Positions 13,857-23,704 of a stretch of 39,532 nt of DNA are shown here, piece after piece. Below the pieces are notes generated by a model that was not told the DNA's origin, did not search any database, and worked only from the letters and a program-made list of their open reading frames with translations. Position 1 is the stretch's first letter. Each line of letters begins with the position of its first letter. Source of the stretch: Burkholderiales bacterium UBA1834 (lineage in GTDB: Bacteria; Pseudomonadota; Gammaproteobacteria; Burkholderiales; Burkholderiaceae_C). The translations under genes and the position numbers were made by a program. The stretch spans positions 8,469 through 48,000 of the forward strand of contig DDJC01000036.1 of NCBI GenBank assembly GCA_002339015.1, read 5' to 3'.

Positions 13857-13930
13857 GGCGCGGTAGCAAAGCGGTTATGCACCGGATTGCAAATCCGTGT
13901 AGGTCGGTTCGACTCCGGCCCGCGCCTCCA
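13857..13930 (+). tRNA. tRNA-Cys(GCA)
   Basis: A cloverleaf of 74 nt with encoded CCA. The acceptor GGCGCGG (13857-13863) pairs with CCGCGCC (13920-13926), the discriminator is T, then CCA. The anticodon loop is TTGCAAA, giving anticodon GCA for Cys. The T-arm GGTCG-GTTCGACT-CCGGCC is standard. It marks the left end of the conserved translation gene block and the right end of the accessory region. Confidence 0.96.
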
Positions 13931-14096
13931 TCTTTCAAGGGCTTGTTGGCCGGTGCCAATGATGTCCGAAGCAACCGTAAGGAACGGGAAAGGCACGTTT
14001 GGTTATGACACCGCGAACTTCGACCACCCCCTTCACCTCGACCGAGGTTTAGTCGGCTGGCCGCTGCTTTCGCACTCTCGTTTCCATCTCCATCAG

Positions 14097-14123
14097 AAAG
14101 CGCGGCGCCCACCGCGCTTTTTT
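14097..14123 (+). terminator. Intrinsic terminator after tRNA-Cys
   Basis: AGCGCGG (14099-14105) pairs with CCGCGCT (14112-14118) across a six-base loop and is followed by six T. The stem lengthens through flanking A/T pairs. It ends the tRNA-Cys transcript 58 nt before thrS. Confidence 0.8.
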
Positions 14124-14180
14124 GTTGTCTGCGCGTGCCTCTCATCCCCTGGCTCCCTTGCACCCCACAGGTTGAACACC

Positions 14181-16100
<1,920 letters not shown>

Positions 16101-16107
16101 GGCGGGA

Positions 16108-16143
16108 GCGTGCTTTGCCCGTGCCGTTAGGGCATGAGCACGC
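16108..16143 (+). promoter_or_regulatory. Hairpin in thrS-infC gap
   Basis: GCGTGCT (16108-16114) pairs with AGCACGC (16137-16143), with an inner stem GCCC (16117-16120)/GGGC (16130-16133). No T-run follows, so it is not a classical terminator. It may be a processing or stability element of the thrS-infC transcript. Its role is not known. Confidence 0.5.
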
Positions 16144-16226
16144 TGCCAGCCGGCGTTGCCTGGGTGCGTGAACATTGTTAACTGGTGCGGTTGTCGCCTG
16201 GCGACCGTGGCCTGAAGGAATTTGAC

Positions 16227-16775
16227 ATCGCTAACTTCTTTGACCGCCGTACGCGCAACGATGAGCGCAAGCATCGGCTGAACCGTGAGATCACTGCGCC
16301 TGAAGTCCGCCTGAATGGCGTGGAAAACGAATCCCTTGGCATCGTCAGCATCCAGGATGCCCTGCGCATGGCTGGCGAGGCTGACGTGGATCTGGTCGAG
16401 ATCGCTGCCACCGCGGATCCTCCTGTTTGCCGCCTGATGGACTACGGCAAGTTCAAGTACCAGGAGCAGAAGAAGGCCCACGACGCCAAGCAGAAGCAGA
16501 AGGTCATCGAAGTCAAGGAAGTCAAATTCCGTCCCGGCACGGACGAAGGCGACTACCAGATCAAGCTGCGCAACCTGCGCCGCTTCCTGGAAGATGGCGA
16601 CAAGGGCAAGGTCACGCTGCGTTTCCGCGGTCGTGAAATCACCCACCAGGAGCTGGGCATGCGCCTGCTCGAGCGTGTGCGTGACGATCTGACCGATGTC
16701 TCCGTCGTCGAGAACATGCCCAAGCTGGAAGGGCGCCAGATGATCATGGTGCTCGGCCCGAAGAAGAAAAAGTGA
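16227..16775 (+). CDS. infC: Translation initiation factor IF-3, ATC start
   Basis: IF-3 prevents premature joining of ribosomal subunits and checks the start codon. The protein has the N-domain (KHRLNREITAPEVRLNGVENESLGIVS...DLVEIAATADPPVCRLMDYGKFKYQ), the basic linker (EQKKAHDAKQKQKVIEVKEVKFRPGT) and the C-domain ending in VENMPKLEGRQMIMVLGPKKKK. A start at ATC (16227) is preferred. AAGGAA lies six nt upstream, the protein is then 182 residues like its relatives, and infC genes classically begin with AUU/AUC/AUA, which allows IF-3 to repress its own translation. A GTG at 16185 in the same frame would add 14 unlikely residues and has no ribosome site. Confidence 0.93.
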   Translation: MANFFDRRTRNDERKHRLNREITAPEVRLNGVENESLGIVSIQDALRMAGEADVDLVEIAATADPPVCRLMDYGKFKYQEQKKAHDAKQKQKVIEVKEVKFRPGTDEGDYQIKLRNLRRFLEDGDKGKVTLRFRGREITHQELGMRLLERVRDDLTDVSVVENMPKLEGRQMIMVLGPKKKK

Positions 16776-16781
16776 TGCACA

Positions 16782-16836
16782 GACGGCTTCGGCCGTCGTA
16801 GAATGCGAGCTTCGCCCGGATTTTGTCCGGGCGAAG
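16782..16836 (+). promoter_or_regulatory. Two hairpins in infC-rpmI leader
   Basis: The 196-nt gap before rpmI contains GACGGC-TTCG-GCCGTC (16782-16797), a stable UUCG tetraloop, and CTTCGCCCGGA (16810-16820)/TCCGGGCGAAG (16826-16836) across a TTTTG loop. Neither has a T-run. In E. coli, L20 represses rpmI-rplT by binding structures in this part of the mRNA. These hairpins could serve a similar purpose, but that is inference from position only. Confidence 0.5.
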
Positions 16837-16971
16837 TGCAACCAGGCAGGTGGTTTGGTCACCGCTTGCCACGGACAAGTGCCTGATACGCACTTGATAA
16901 GTTCCTGGGGGCCATCAAGACGCGAAGCAGTTTCGCGGCGCCTGGCAGGAACAAATTAAAAGGAGCAGAAC

Positions 16972-17175
16972 ATGCCCAAAATGAAGACCAAGAGCAGCGC
17001 TAAAAAGCGTTTTCGCGTGCGTCCGGGTGGTACCGTCAAGCGCGGTCATGCCTTCAAGCGCCACATCCTGACCAAGAAGTCCACGAAGACCAAGCGCCAA
17101 CTGCGCGGCGTCGCCAACGTGCACGAGACCAACCTGGGCCACGTTGCCCAGATGCTGCCTTTCGCTGGCCTGTAA
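16972..17175 (+). CDS. rpmI: 50S ribosomal protein L35
   Basis: A very basic 67-residue protein matching L35 end to end, from MPKMKTKSSAKKRFRVR through GGTVKRGHAFKRHIL to GHVAQMLPFAGL. The start has a strong AAAGGAG eight nt upstream. L35 binds 23S rRNA in the large subunit. The gene sits between infC and rplT, as is normal in proteobacteria. Confidence 0.98.
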   Translation: MPKMKTKSSAKKRFRVRPGGTVKRGHAFKRHILTKKSTKTKRQLRGVANVHETNLGHVAQMLPFAGL

Positions 17176-17241
17176 TCGGCTGCAGCGGATCGCAACGTCT
17201 CGAATTTCTGGTTTTAGGTATCAACGCCGAAGGAGTCACTC

Positions 17242-17601
17242 ATGCCTCGCGTCAAACGTGGTGTAACAGCCCGCGCTCGTCACAAGAAAGTTCTCGCCCT
17301 GGCCAAGGGTTTCCGTGGTCGCCGCAAGAACGTCTACCGCATCGCCAAACAGGCGGTCATGAAGGCAGGCCAATACGCCTACCGTGACCGCCGTGCCAAG
17401 AAGCGCGAATTCCGCCGCCTGTGGATCGCTCGTATCAACGCCGGCAGCCGTGCACTGGGCCTGACTTACAGCAAGCTCATCGCCGGTATCAAGAAGGCGT
17501 CGATCGAGATCGACCGCAAGGTGCTGGCTGACCTCGCCGTCAACGACCCCGCTGCTTTCGCCAGCATCGTTGAAAAGGCCAAGGCTCAACTGGCTGCTTG
17601 A
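17242..17601 (+). CDS. rplT: 50S ribosomal protein L20
   Basis: A 119-residue basic protein matching L20 (MPRVKRGVTARARHKKVLAL, then GFRGRRKNVYRIAKQAVMKA, then the conserved globular end with LWIARINAGSR). AAGGAG lies about eight nt upstream of the ATG. L20 is an early-assembly large-subunit protein and, in E. coli, the autogenous repressor of its operon. It lies 66 nt downstream of rpmI. Confidence 0.98.
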   Translation: MPRVKRGVTARARHKKVLALAKGFRGRRKNVYRIAKQAVMKAGQYAYRDRRAKKREFRRLWIARINAGSRALGLTYSKLIAGIKKASIEIDRKVLADLAVNDPAAFASIVEKAKAQLAA

Positions 17602-17684
17602 TTTTTTCAAGCGGGCAGCAAAAGATGCTGCTCCGGCCCATGCCGGCCGAGGCTCACCCCCTCGGACGGCCAGGCCGGTGACTC

Positions 17685-17714
17685 AAAGGCCAACGGTTCG
17701 TTGGCCTTTTTTTT
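17685..17714 (+). terminator. Terminator or attenuator before pheS
   Basis: AAAGGCCAAC (17685-17694) pairs with GTTGGCCTTT (17700-17709) across GGTTC, followed by five more T. It lies only 12 nt upstream of the pheS ATG, so readthrough or attenuation must control pheS, or a promoter must be within or just upstream of the stem. In E. coli pheST is controlled by attenuation with a Phe-rich leader peptide. I found no convincing leader here. Confidence 0.8.
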
Positions 17715-17726
17715 CGACACAAGACC

Positions 17727-18776
17727 ATGAACGACCAGCCAAGCGACCTGCAGGCCCTGGTGCAATCGGCCCAGGAAGCTTTCGCCGCAGCCCTCACGCC
17801 CGCCGACCTTGAGAACGCCAAGGCGCGTTTCCTGGGCAAGTCCGGCAGCGTGACCGAACTGCTCAAGGGCATGGGTGCCCTGAGCCCCGAAGAGAAGAAG
17901 ACCCGGGGTGCGGCCATCAATCAGGCCAAGCAGCAGGTGGAGGCGGCCCTGAACGCCCGCCGCCAGGGCTTGGCCGATGCCGAACTGGCGCAGCAACTGC
18001 AGGCCGAGAAGCTGGACGTGACCTTGCCTGGCCGCCGCCGTGGCGAGGGTGGCTTGCACCCGGTGTCGCTCAGCATCGAGCGCATCGAGGGCATTTTCGG
18101 CTCCATGGGTTTCGATGTGGCCGATGGCCCCGAGATCGAGGCCGACTGGTTCAACTTCACCGCGCTGAACACGCCGCAAGACCATCCCGCGCGTTCGATG
18201 CACGACACCTTCTATGTCGAGGGCGGCCACCTGCTGCGTACGCACACCAGCCCCATGCAGGTACGCTATGCAGTGCAGCACGTGAAAGTCCACGCCGACC
18301 TGATCGCCAAGGGCGAGCGCATGCCCGAGATCCGCGTGATCGCGCCGGGCCGCACCTACCGCGTCGACAGCGATGCCACGCACTCGCCGATGTTCCACCA
18401 GTGCGAAGGCCTGTGGATCGGTGAGTCGGTGAGCTTTGCCGACCTCAAGGCCGTGCTGGGCGATTTCTTCAGCACCTTCTTCGAGACGGATGACTTGGAC
18501 ATCCGCTTCCGCCCGTCCTTTTTCCCGTTCACCGAGCCGTCGGCCGAGGTGGACATCGCTTTCGCGAGCGGCCCGCTCAAGGGGCGCTGGCTGGAAGTGG
18601 GCGGGGCAGGGCAGGTGCACCCCAATGTGGTCCGCAACTTCGGGCTCGACCCGGAGCAGTACATCGGCTTCGCCTTCGGTCTGGGCCCGGACCGCCTGAC
18701 CATGCTGCGCTACGGCGTGAACGACCTGCGCCTGTTCTATGAGGGCGACCTGCGCTTCCTGCAGCAGTTCCAGTGA
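17727..18776 (+). CDS. pheS: Phenylalanine--tRNA ligase alpha subunit
   Basis: A 349-residue class II synthetase subunit. The N-terminal coiled-coil arm (about 1-95) binds tRNA; the rest is the catalytic domain. Visible motifs are GFDVADGPEIEADWFNFTALN, the motif 2 region (SPMFHQCEGLWIG) and motif 3 (GFAFGLGPDRLTMLRYGVNDLR). The length and ends are normal. It normally forms an alpha2beta2 enzyme with PheT, whose gene usually follows at once; here an alcohol dehydrogenase gene lies between them. Confidence 0.97.
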   Translation: MNDQPSDLQALVQSAQEAFAAALTPADLENAKARFLGKSGSVTELLKGMGALSPEEKKTRGAAINQAKQQVEAALNARRQGLADAELAQQLQAEKLDVTLPGRRRGEGGLHPVSLSIERIEGIFGSMGFDVADGPEIEADWFNFTALNTPQDHPARSMHDTFYVEGGHLLRTHTSPMQVRYAVQHVKVHADLIAKGERMPEIRVIAPGRTYRVDSDATHSPMFHQCEGLWIGESVSFADLKAVLGDFFSTFFETDDLDIRFRPSFFPFTEPSAEVDIAFASGPLKGRWLEVGGAGQVHPNVVRNFGLDPEQYIGFAFGLGPDRLTMLRYGVNDLRLFYEGDLRFLQQFQ

Positions 18777-18835
18777 GTGAGTCCCGGTCGCCTGCCCCCA
18801 GCGATCGGCCGAACCGTTTGACCAGAGAACAAGCC

Positions 18836-19867
18836 ATGAGCACCACCAACATCCGCGCCTGGGCCGCCCAGGAAGCCGCCAAGCCGCTGGTGAACTTCGA
18901 ATACGATCCAGGCCCGCTGGGCGCTGAAGAGGTCGAGATCCGCGTCGAGCACAGCGGCCTGTGCCACTCCGATCTTTCGCTGATCGACAACGAGTGGGGC
19001 TTTTCAAGCTTCCCGATCGTGGGGGGGCATGAGGTGGTGGGCACCGTGCTGGCCCTGGGGCCGAACACGCGTGGCCTCAAGGTGGGCCAGCGCGTGGGCC
19101 TGGGCTGGATGGCCGAATCGTGCATGGCCTGCCGCAGCTGCCTCAATGGCGAGCCGCAGCTGTGCCGGGCCGGCCGCCCGACCATCGTCGGTCATCACGG
19201 CGGTTTCGCCGAGCGCGTGCGCGCGCATTGGCTGTGGGTATGCCCGATCCCTGAAGGTCTGGATCCCGCCAAGGCCGGCCCGCTGCTGTGCGGCGGCATC
19301 ACGGTGTTCTCGCCCTTCCTGAACTTCGACATCAAGCCGACACACCGCGTGGGCGTGGTTGGCATCGGTGGGCTGGGCCATCTGGCCTTGAAGTTCGCAC
19401 GCGCCTGGGGCTGCGAGGTCACGGCCTTCACGTCCAGCGATTCCAAGCGCGACGAGGCGCTGCAGTTGGGGGCGCACCAGGTGGTCTCCAGCGTGGACGC
19501 CAAGGCCATGAAGCAGGTGGCTGGCCGCCTGGACATGGTGCTGGTCACCGTGAACGTGATGCTCAACTGGAAGGCTCTGATGAGCACGCTGGCGCCCAAT
19601 GGTCGCCTGCACCTGGTCGGTATCCTGCCGCAACCGATGGAGGTCGAGGCCTTCCCGCTGATCGGCGGTCAGCGCAGCGTGTCGGGCTCCCCCACGGGCT
19701 CGCGCCAGGACATCGACACCATGCTGGAATTCGCCGCGCGCCACGGCATCGCGCCGCAGACCGAGCACTTCCCGATGAGCCGCATCAACGACGCGCTGGA
19801 CCACCTGCGCGCCGGCAAGGCCCGTTACCGCGTGGTGCTCGATGCCGATTTCGCGCCGGCCGCCTGA
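18836..19867 (+). CDS. Zinc-dependent NADP(H) alcohol dehydrogenase
   Basis: A 343-residue medium-chain dehydrogenase of the cinnamyl-alcohol/YahK-like group. The catalytic zinc ligands are Cys43, His65 (GHE) and Cys152. The structural zinc site is complete: Cys96, Cys99, Cys102 and Cys110. The cofactor motif is GIGGLG (176-181), followed by a TSSDSKR strand end; the Ser and Lys there suggest NADP(H). Such enzymes reduce aldehydes to alcohols. The start ATG 18836 follows a weak AGAGA. A GTG at 18773 overlapping the pheS stop would add 21 residues without conserved character. The gene lies 59 nt after pheS and 43 nt before pheT on the same strand, which is an unusual place for a metabolic gene. 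It is probably co-transcribed with them. Confidence 0.93.
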   Translation: MSTTNIRAWAAQEAAKPLVNFEYDPGPLGAEEVEIRVEHSGLCHSDLSLIDNEWGFSSFPIVGGHEVVGTVLALGPNTRGLKVGQRVGLGWMAESCMACRSCLNGEPQLCRAGRPTIVGHHGGFAERVRAHWLWVCPIPEGLDPAKAGPLLCGGITVFSPFLNFDIKPTHRVGVVGIGGLGHLALKFARAWGCEVTAFTSSDSKRDEALQLGAHQVVSSVDAKAMKQVAGRLDMVLVTVNVMLNWKALMSTLAPNGRLHLVGILPQPMEVEAFPLIGGQRSVSGSPTGSRQDIDTMLEFAARHGIAPQTEHFPMSRINDALDHLRAGKARYRVVLDADFAPAA

Positions 19868-19910
19868 CACTGCCTGAAGAAACGTTTTTAAAGAGATTCC
19901 CGAGGATCCC

Positions 19911-22340
19911 ATGCAATTCCCCGAGTCCTGGCTGCGCAGCTTCTGCAACCCCGACCTCGACACCCGTCAACTGGCCGATCTGCTGACCATGGCCGGCCTG
20001 GAGGTGGAGGAGCTTGAGCCCGTGGCCCCGCCCTTTACCGGCGTGGTCGTCGCACAGGTGCTGGAGGTGGCCCGCCACCCCGATGCTGATCGGCTGAACG
20101 TGTGCAAGGTGGACGCGGGCACAGGCGCCGTGCTGCAGATCGTGTGCGGCGCGCCCAATGTTCGCCCGGGCATCAAGGTGCCTTGTGCCACCGTGGGCGC
20201 CGAGCTGCCTCCGGGTGCCGATGGCAAACCCTTCAAAATCAAGCTGGGCAAGCTGCGTGGCGTCGAGAGCCAGGGCATGCTGTGCTCGGCGCGCGAGCTG
20301 GGTGTCTCGGAAGAATCCAACGGCCTGCACATCCTGGCCGATGACGCGCCCGTGGGCGAGAGCATCCGCACGCACCTCAGGCTGGACGACACGCTGTTCA
20401 CGCTCAAGCTCACGCCCAACCTGGCGCACTGCCTGAGCGTGGCCGGCATCGCCCGTGAGGTGTCGGCCCTGACCGGCGCGCCGCTGATGTTGCCCACCAT
20501 TGCCCCTGTCAAGCCCGCGATCGACGACGCGCTGAAGGTGTCCGTGCAGGCGCAGGATCTGTGCGGCCGCTTCGGTGGCCGCGTGATCCGTGGCGTGAAC
20601 CCGCAAGCGTCTACGCCGGACTGGATGGTCGAGCGCCTGGCGCGTTGCGGCCAGCGCTCCGTGTCCGCCCTGGTCGACATCTCCAACTACGTGATGTTCG
20701 AGCTGGGCCAGCCCTCGCACGTGTTCGACCTGGACAAGATCCACGGGGGCCTGACGGTGCGCTGGGGCCGCGCGGGCGAAACGCTCAAGCTGCTCAACGG
20801 CCAGACCATCACGCTGGACGAGCAGGTCGGTGTGATCGCCGACGATGCGCAGGTCGAATCCCTGGCCGGCATCATGGGTGGGGATGCCACCTCGGTGGGC
20901 GATGACACGCGCAACATCTACCTCGAAGCCGCCTTCTGGTGGCCCAAGGCCATCGCCGGCCGCGCGCGCCGCTACAACTTCTCGACCGATGCCTCGCACC
21001 GCTACGAGCGTGGCGTGGACCCGGCGCCGACGGCCCAGTACATCGAGCGCATCACGCAGCTGATCCTGGACATCTGCGGCGGCGAGGCTGGTCCGCTGGA
21101 CGACCAGCAACTGCACCTGCCCGAGCGCAAACCCGTGACCCTGCGCTTGTCGCGTGCTCAGCGCGTGATCGGCATGGAGGTGTCGCTGGTCGATTGCCAG
21201 ACCGTGTTTCATCGCCTGGGCCTGCACTACACCACGCAGGCGCTCAAGCACGACACGAACCTGATCGTGAACCCGCCGAGCTGGCGCTTCGACCTGCAGA
21301 TCGAAGAGGATCTGATCGAAGAAGTGGTGCGCGTGATCGGCTTCGACAAGCTGCCCAAGCGCGCGCCCAAGGCGCCCGTGACCAGCCGGGTTCGCCCCGA
21401 GCGCCAGCGCGGCCTGTACGCCGTGCGCCGCGCCGTGGCCGCGCGCGGCTACCAGGAGGCGATCACCTTCAGCTTCGTCGAGGAGCGCTGGGAGCGCGAA
21501 CTGGCTGGCAACGCCGACCCGATCCGCGTGCTCAACCCCATCGCCAGCCCGCTGGCCGTGATGCGCTCCAGCCTGGTCGGCAGCCTGGTCGAGGTGCTGC
21601 GCCTGAACCTGTCGCGCAAGGCCGATCGCGTCCGCGTGTTCGAGATCGGTCGCGTGTTCAAGCGCGATGCGTCCGTGCAGGATGGTGACCAGACCGTGGC
21701 CGGTTTCGATCAGCCCGTGCGCGTGAGCGGCCTGGCCTATGGCCCGGCCGATGTCGCCCAGTGGGGCACGGCGTCGCGCGGCGTCGATTTCTTCGATGTG
21801 AAGGGTGATGTCGAGGCCTTGCTGGCGCCGCGCCAGCCGCGCTTCGTGGCGGCCGAGCATCCGGCTTTTCACCCTGGCCGCTGCGCCCGCGTGGAGCTCG
21901 ATGGCCAGGCTGTTGGCTTCATCGGTGAGCTGCATCCCAAGTGGCGTCAGGCCTACGAGCTGCCGCAGGCGCCTGTGCTGTTCGAGCTGGATGCGCAGGC
22001 CCTGGTTACCCGCGTGGTGCCGGTCTTCACCAGCGTGCCCAAGCTGCAGTCGGTCTACCGCGATCTGGCCCTGGTGGTGAGCGACGCCACCACCCACGAA
22101 TCGCTGATCGGCGCCATCGTGCAGGCCAAGACCGATGGCCTGGTTCGCGGCGCACGCCTGTTCGACATCTACAAGCCCAAGACGCCGGCGGCCGGCATCG
22201 CCGACAATGAACGCAGCCTCGCCGTGCGTGTGGAGCTGCGCGACGATGAACAGACGCTCACCGACGAACGCATTGAAGCTGCGATGGCCGCGGTGGTCGA
22301 TGCGCTGTCGCGCGGTGTCGGCGCACGCGTGCGTGCCTGA
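19911..22340 (+). CDS. pheT: Phenylalanine--tRNA ligase beta subunit
   Basis: An 809-residue protein of normal length. Domains are the N-terminal EMAP-II/OB tRNA-binding fold (about 38-150, ARHPDADRLNVCKVDAG), the B3/B4 editing domain (about 215-385), B5 (about 405-475), the catalytic-like core (about 480-690) and the C-terminal ferredoxin-like anticodon-binding domain (about 715-809, VPKLQSVYRDLALVV). The ATG follows GAGGA at a good distance. It is the partner of PheS. Normally it lies directly after pheS, but here it follows the alcohol dehydrogenase gene. Confidence 0.97.
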   Translation: MQFPESWLRSFCNPDLDTRQLADLLTMAGLEVEELEPVAPPFTGVVVAQVLEVARHPDADRLNVCKVDAGTGAVLQIVCGAPNVRPGIKVPCATVGAELPPGADGKPFKIKLGKLRGVESQGMLCSARELGVSEESNGLHILADDAPVGESIRTHLRLDDTLFTLKLTPNLAHCLSVAGIAREVSALTGAPLMLPTIAPVKPAIDDALKVSVQAQDLCGRFGGRVIRGVNPQASTPDWMVERLARCGQRSVSALVDISNYVMFELGQPSHVFDLDKIHGGLTVRWGRAGETLKLLNGQTITLDEQVGVIADDAQVESLAGIMGGDATSVGDDTRNIYLEAAFWWPKAIAGRARRYNFSTDASHRYERGVDPAPTAQYIERITQLILDICGGEAGPLDDQQLHLPERKPVTLRLSRAQRVIGMEVSLVDCQTVFHRLGLHYTTQALKHDTNLIVNPPSWRFDLQIEEDLIEEVVRVIGFDKLPKRAPKAPVTSRVRPERQRGLYAVRRAVAARGYQEAITFSFVEERWERELAGNADPIRVLNPIASPLAVMRSSLVGSLVEVLRLNLSRKADRVRVFEIGRVFKRDASVQDGDQTVAGFDQPVRVSGLAYGPADVAQWGTASRGVDFFDVKGDVEALLAPRQPRFVAAEHPAFHPGRCARVELDGQAVGFIGELHPKWRQAYELPQAPVLFELDAQALVTRVVPVFTSVPKLQSVYRDLALVVSDATTHESLIGAIVQAKTDGLVRGARLFDIYKPKTPAAGIADNERSLAVRVELRDDEQTLTDERIEAAMAAVVDALSRGVGARVRA

Positions 22341-22364
22341 CGGCCAGGGGGAGGGCCAGGAGAC

Positions 22365-22727
22365 ATGAACGACAAGATCCGCGACCTGACGGTGCTGCTG
22401 CCAGCCACACTGGAGACGCCCACGCTGACCAAGGCCGAGCTGTCGGACATGCTGTTCGAGCGTTTGGGCCTGAACAAGCGCGAGTCCAAGGACATGGTGG
22501 AGGCTTTCTTCGAACTGCTCCACGAATCCCTGGTGGATGGCAAGGATGTGAAACTGTCCGGATTCGGCAATTTTCAGATCCGCCAGAAGGCCCCACGGCC
22601 GGGCCGCAACCCTCGTACCGGCGAGGCCATCCCCATCAAGGCTCGCCAGGTGGTGACGTTCCATGCCAGCCAGAAGCTCAAGGACATGGTGCAGGGGGAT
22701 GTTCCCAGCGACGACGACTTGGAGTAA
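22365..22727 (+). CDS. ihfA: Integration host factor subunit alpha
   Basis: A 120-residue HU/IHF-family DNA-bending protein. It has the TLTKAELSDMLFERLGLNK N-terminal helices, the VKLSGFGNFQIR strand and the arm tip RPGRNPRTGEAIPIKAR with the Pro that intercalates into DNA. It is slightly longer than E. coli IhfA, with extra acidic residues at both ends. The position after pheT is standard in proteobacteria. IHF bends DNA at promoters, origins and integration sites. Confidence 0.96.
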   Translation: MNDKIRDLTVLLPATLETPTLTKAELSDMLFERLGLNKRESKDMVEAFFELLHESLVDGKDVKLSGFGNFQIRQKAPRPGRNPRTGEAIPIKARQVVTFHASQKLKDMVQGDVPSDDDLE

Positions 22728-22738
22728 AGTCTGAAGCC

Positions 22739-22785
22739 CCTGGGCCATCACGCTGATTCAGCGCACGGTGGCCCAGGCATTTTTT
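22739..22785 (+). terminator. Terminator after ihfA
   Basis: CCTGGGCCA (22739-22747) pairs with TGGCCCAGG (22769-22777), with an inner CGCTG/CAGCG stem, followed by CATTTTTT. It separates ihfA from the MerR-family gene, which starts 17 nt further on. Confidence 0.85.
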
Positions 22786-22801
22786 ACCCTCCCTCCACGT
22801 C

Positions 22802-23443
22802 ATGGAACGCACAGAGCAAGAATCGGCGCCGCGTTCGGAATCGCCCGTGTCCACGACACCCGGGGCTGCGCAGCCGCGTGGCGCCACATCACGTGCCCTG
22901 GCCCGCACGGAGGCCAAGGGTGCTTCTCGGGCGGAGGGGCGTGGAGAAGGCCATGCTGAGAGCCGTGCCGAGGCACGGACCGAGGTGCGCGTTCCCACAG
23001 GGGCCGTGGCACCCGTGAGCAGCCTGCCACCCATTCCTGCCAAGCGCTACTTCACCATTGGCGAGGTGAGCGAGCTGTGCGGCGTGAAGCCTTATGTGCT
23101 GCGCTACTGGGAGCAGGAGTTCACGCAGTTGCGCCCCATGAAGCGGCGCGGCAACCGTCGCTACTACCAGCACCACGAAGTGCTGCTGATCCGGCGTATC
23201 CGCGAGCTGCTGTACGAGCAGGGCTTCACGATCAGTGGTGCGCGCAACCAGTTGCACGATCACGCGCCAGCGACAGCTCAGGCCGTGGCTGGCGTGGACG
23301 CGCAGGATGCGGCCGGCAAGACGGCCTTGGCACCTGATGTGGCCTGGGCCGGCCCTGACCTGGTGGCCCTGGCCCACAGCCATCCCCAGGCTGCCGCCGA
23401 GTTGCGCGAGGCCTTGTTGTCCATTCGCGACTTGCTGACCTGA
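22802..23443 (+). CDS. MerR-family transcriptional regulator
   Basis: A 213-residue protein. The first 75 residues are low-complexity and rich in Ala, Arg and Glu. The MerR DNA-binding domain follows (residues about 80-150): KRYFTIGEVSELCGVKPYVL, RYWEQEF and RRGNRRYYQHHEVLLIRRI. No metal-binding Cys pair follows the dimerisation helix, so it is not a CueR- or MerR-type metal sensor. A MerR protein directly after ihfA and before tRNA-Pro is a common arrangement in beta- and gammaproteobacteria; its role is poorly known to me. The ATG at 22802 starts the frame; the real start could be one of several later codons, given the weak conservation of the N-terminus. Confidence 0.9.
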   Translation: MERTEQESAPRSESPVSTTPGAAQPRGATSRALARTEAKGASRAEGRGEGHAESRAEARTEVRVPTGAVAPVSSLPPIPAKRYFTIGEVSELCGVKPYVLRYWEQEFTQLRPMKRRGNRRYYQHHEVLLIRRIRELLYEQGFTISGARNQLHDHAPATAQAVAGVDAQDAAGKTALAPDVAWAGPDLVALAHSHPQAAAELREALLSIRDLLT

Positions 23444-23487
23444 CGCGCCTGCATGGTGCGGCGCGTGTCGCAAAAAAATGGCACGGC

Positions 23488-23517
23488 TTCAAAAGCCCCT
23501 CCAAACCGTGCTATAGT
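23488..23517 (+). promoter_or_regulatory. Probable promoter of tRNA-Pro
   Basis: TATAGT (23512-23517) lies 13 nt upstream of the tRNA, with a weak -35 TTCAAA (23488-23493) at 18-bp spacing. The GC-rich GTCTTCGTC stretch follows it. Confidence 0.45.
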
Positions 23518-23528
23518 CTAAGTCTTCG

Positions 23529-23606
<78 letters not shown>

Positions 23607-23618
23607 AGAGAATCACGA

Positions 23619-23648
23619 GGGTCAGCAGAGCAATCTGCTGACCCTTTC
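23619..23648 (+). terminator. Terminator after tRNA-Pro
   Basis: GGGTCAGCAGA (23619-23629) pairs perfectly with TCTGCTGACCC (23634-23644) across GCAA, followed by TTTCGTGTTT. The stem extends by CACGA/TCGTG with an internal mismatch region. Confidence 0.8.
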
Positions 23649-23704
23649 GTGTTTCTGGGACCGTGGTTCTATGGTCTGCCCTTGGGCCCGTTCCTTGGGC
23701 TCAG

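Noticed and set aside
17570..17684. Phe leader peptide for pheS attenuation
   Set aside because: The only frame with two adjacent Phe codons starts inside rplT and runs past the terminator; it does not look like a leader.
19785..22751. Minus-strand frame of 988 codons antisense to pheT and ihfA
   Set aside because: Spans several plus-strand genes and is rich in Gln/His/Ala; a codon-bias artefact.
22802..23443. MerR-family gene as the copper sensor of the copZ/copA operator
   Set aside because: It lacks the Cys residues of CueR after the dimerisation helix and lies in the conserved ihfA-MerR-tRNA-Pro context found without copper genes.
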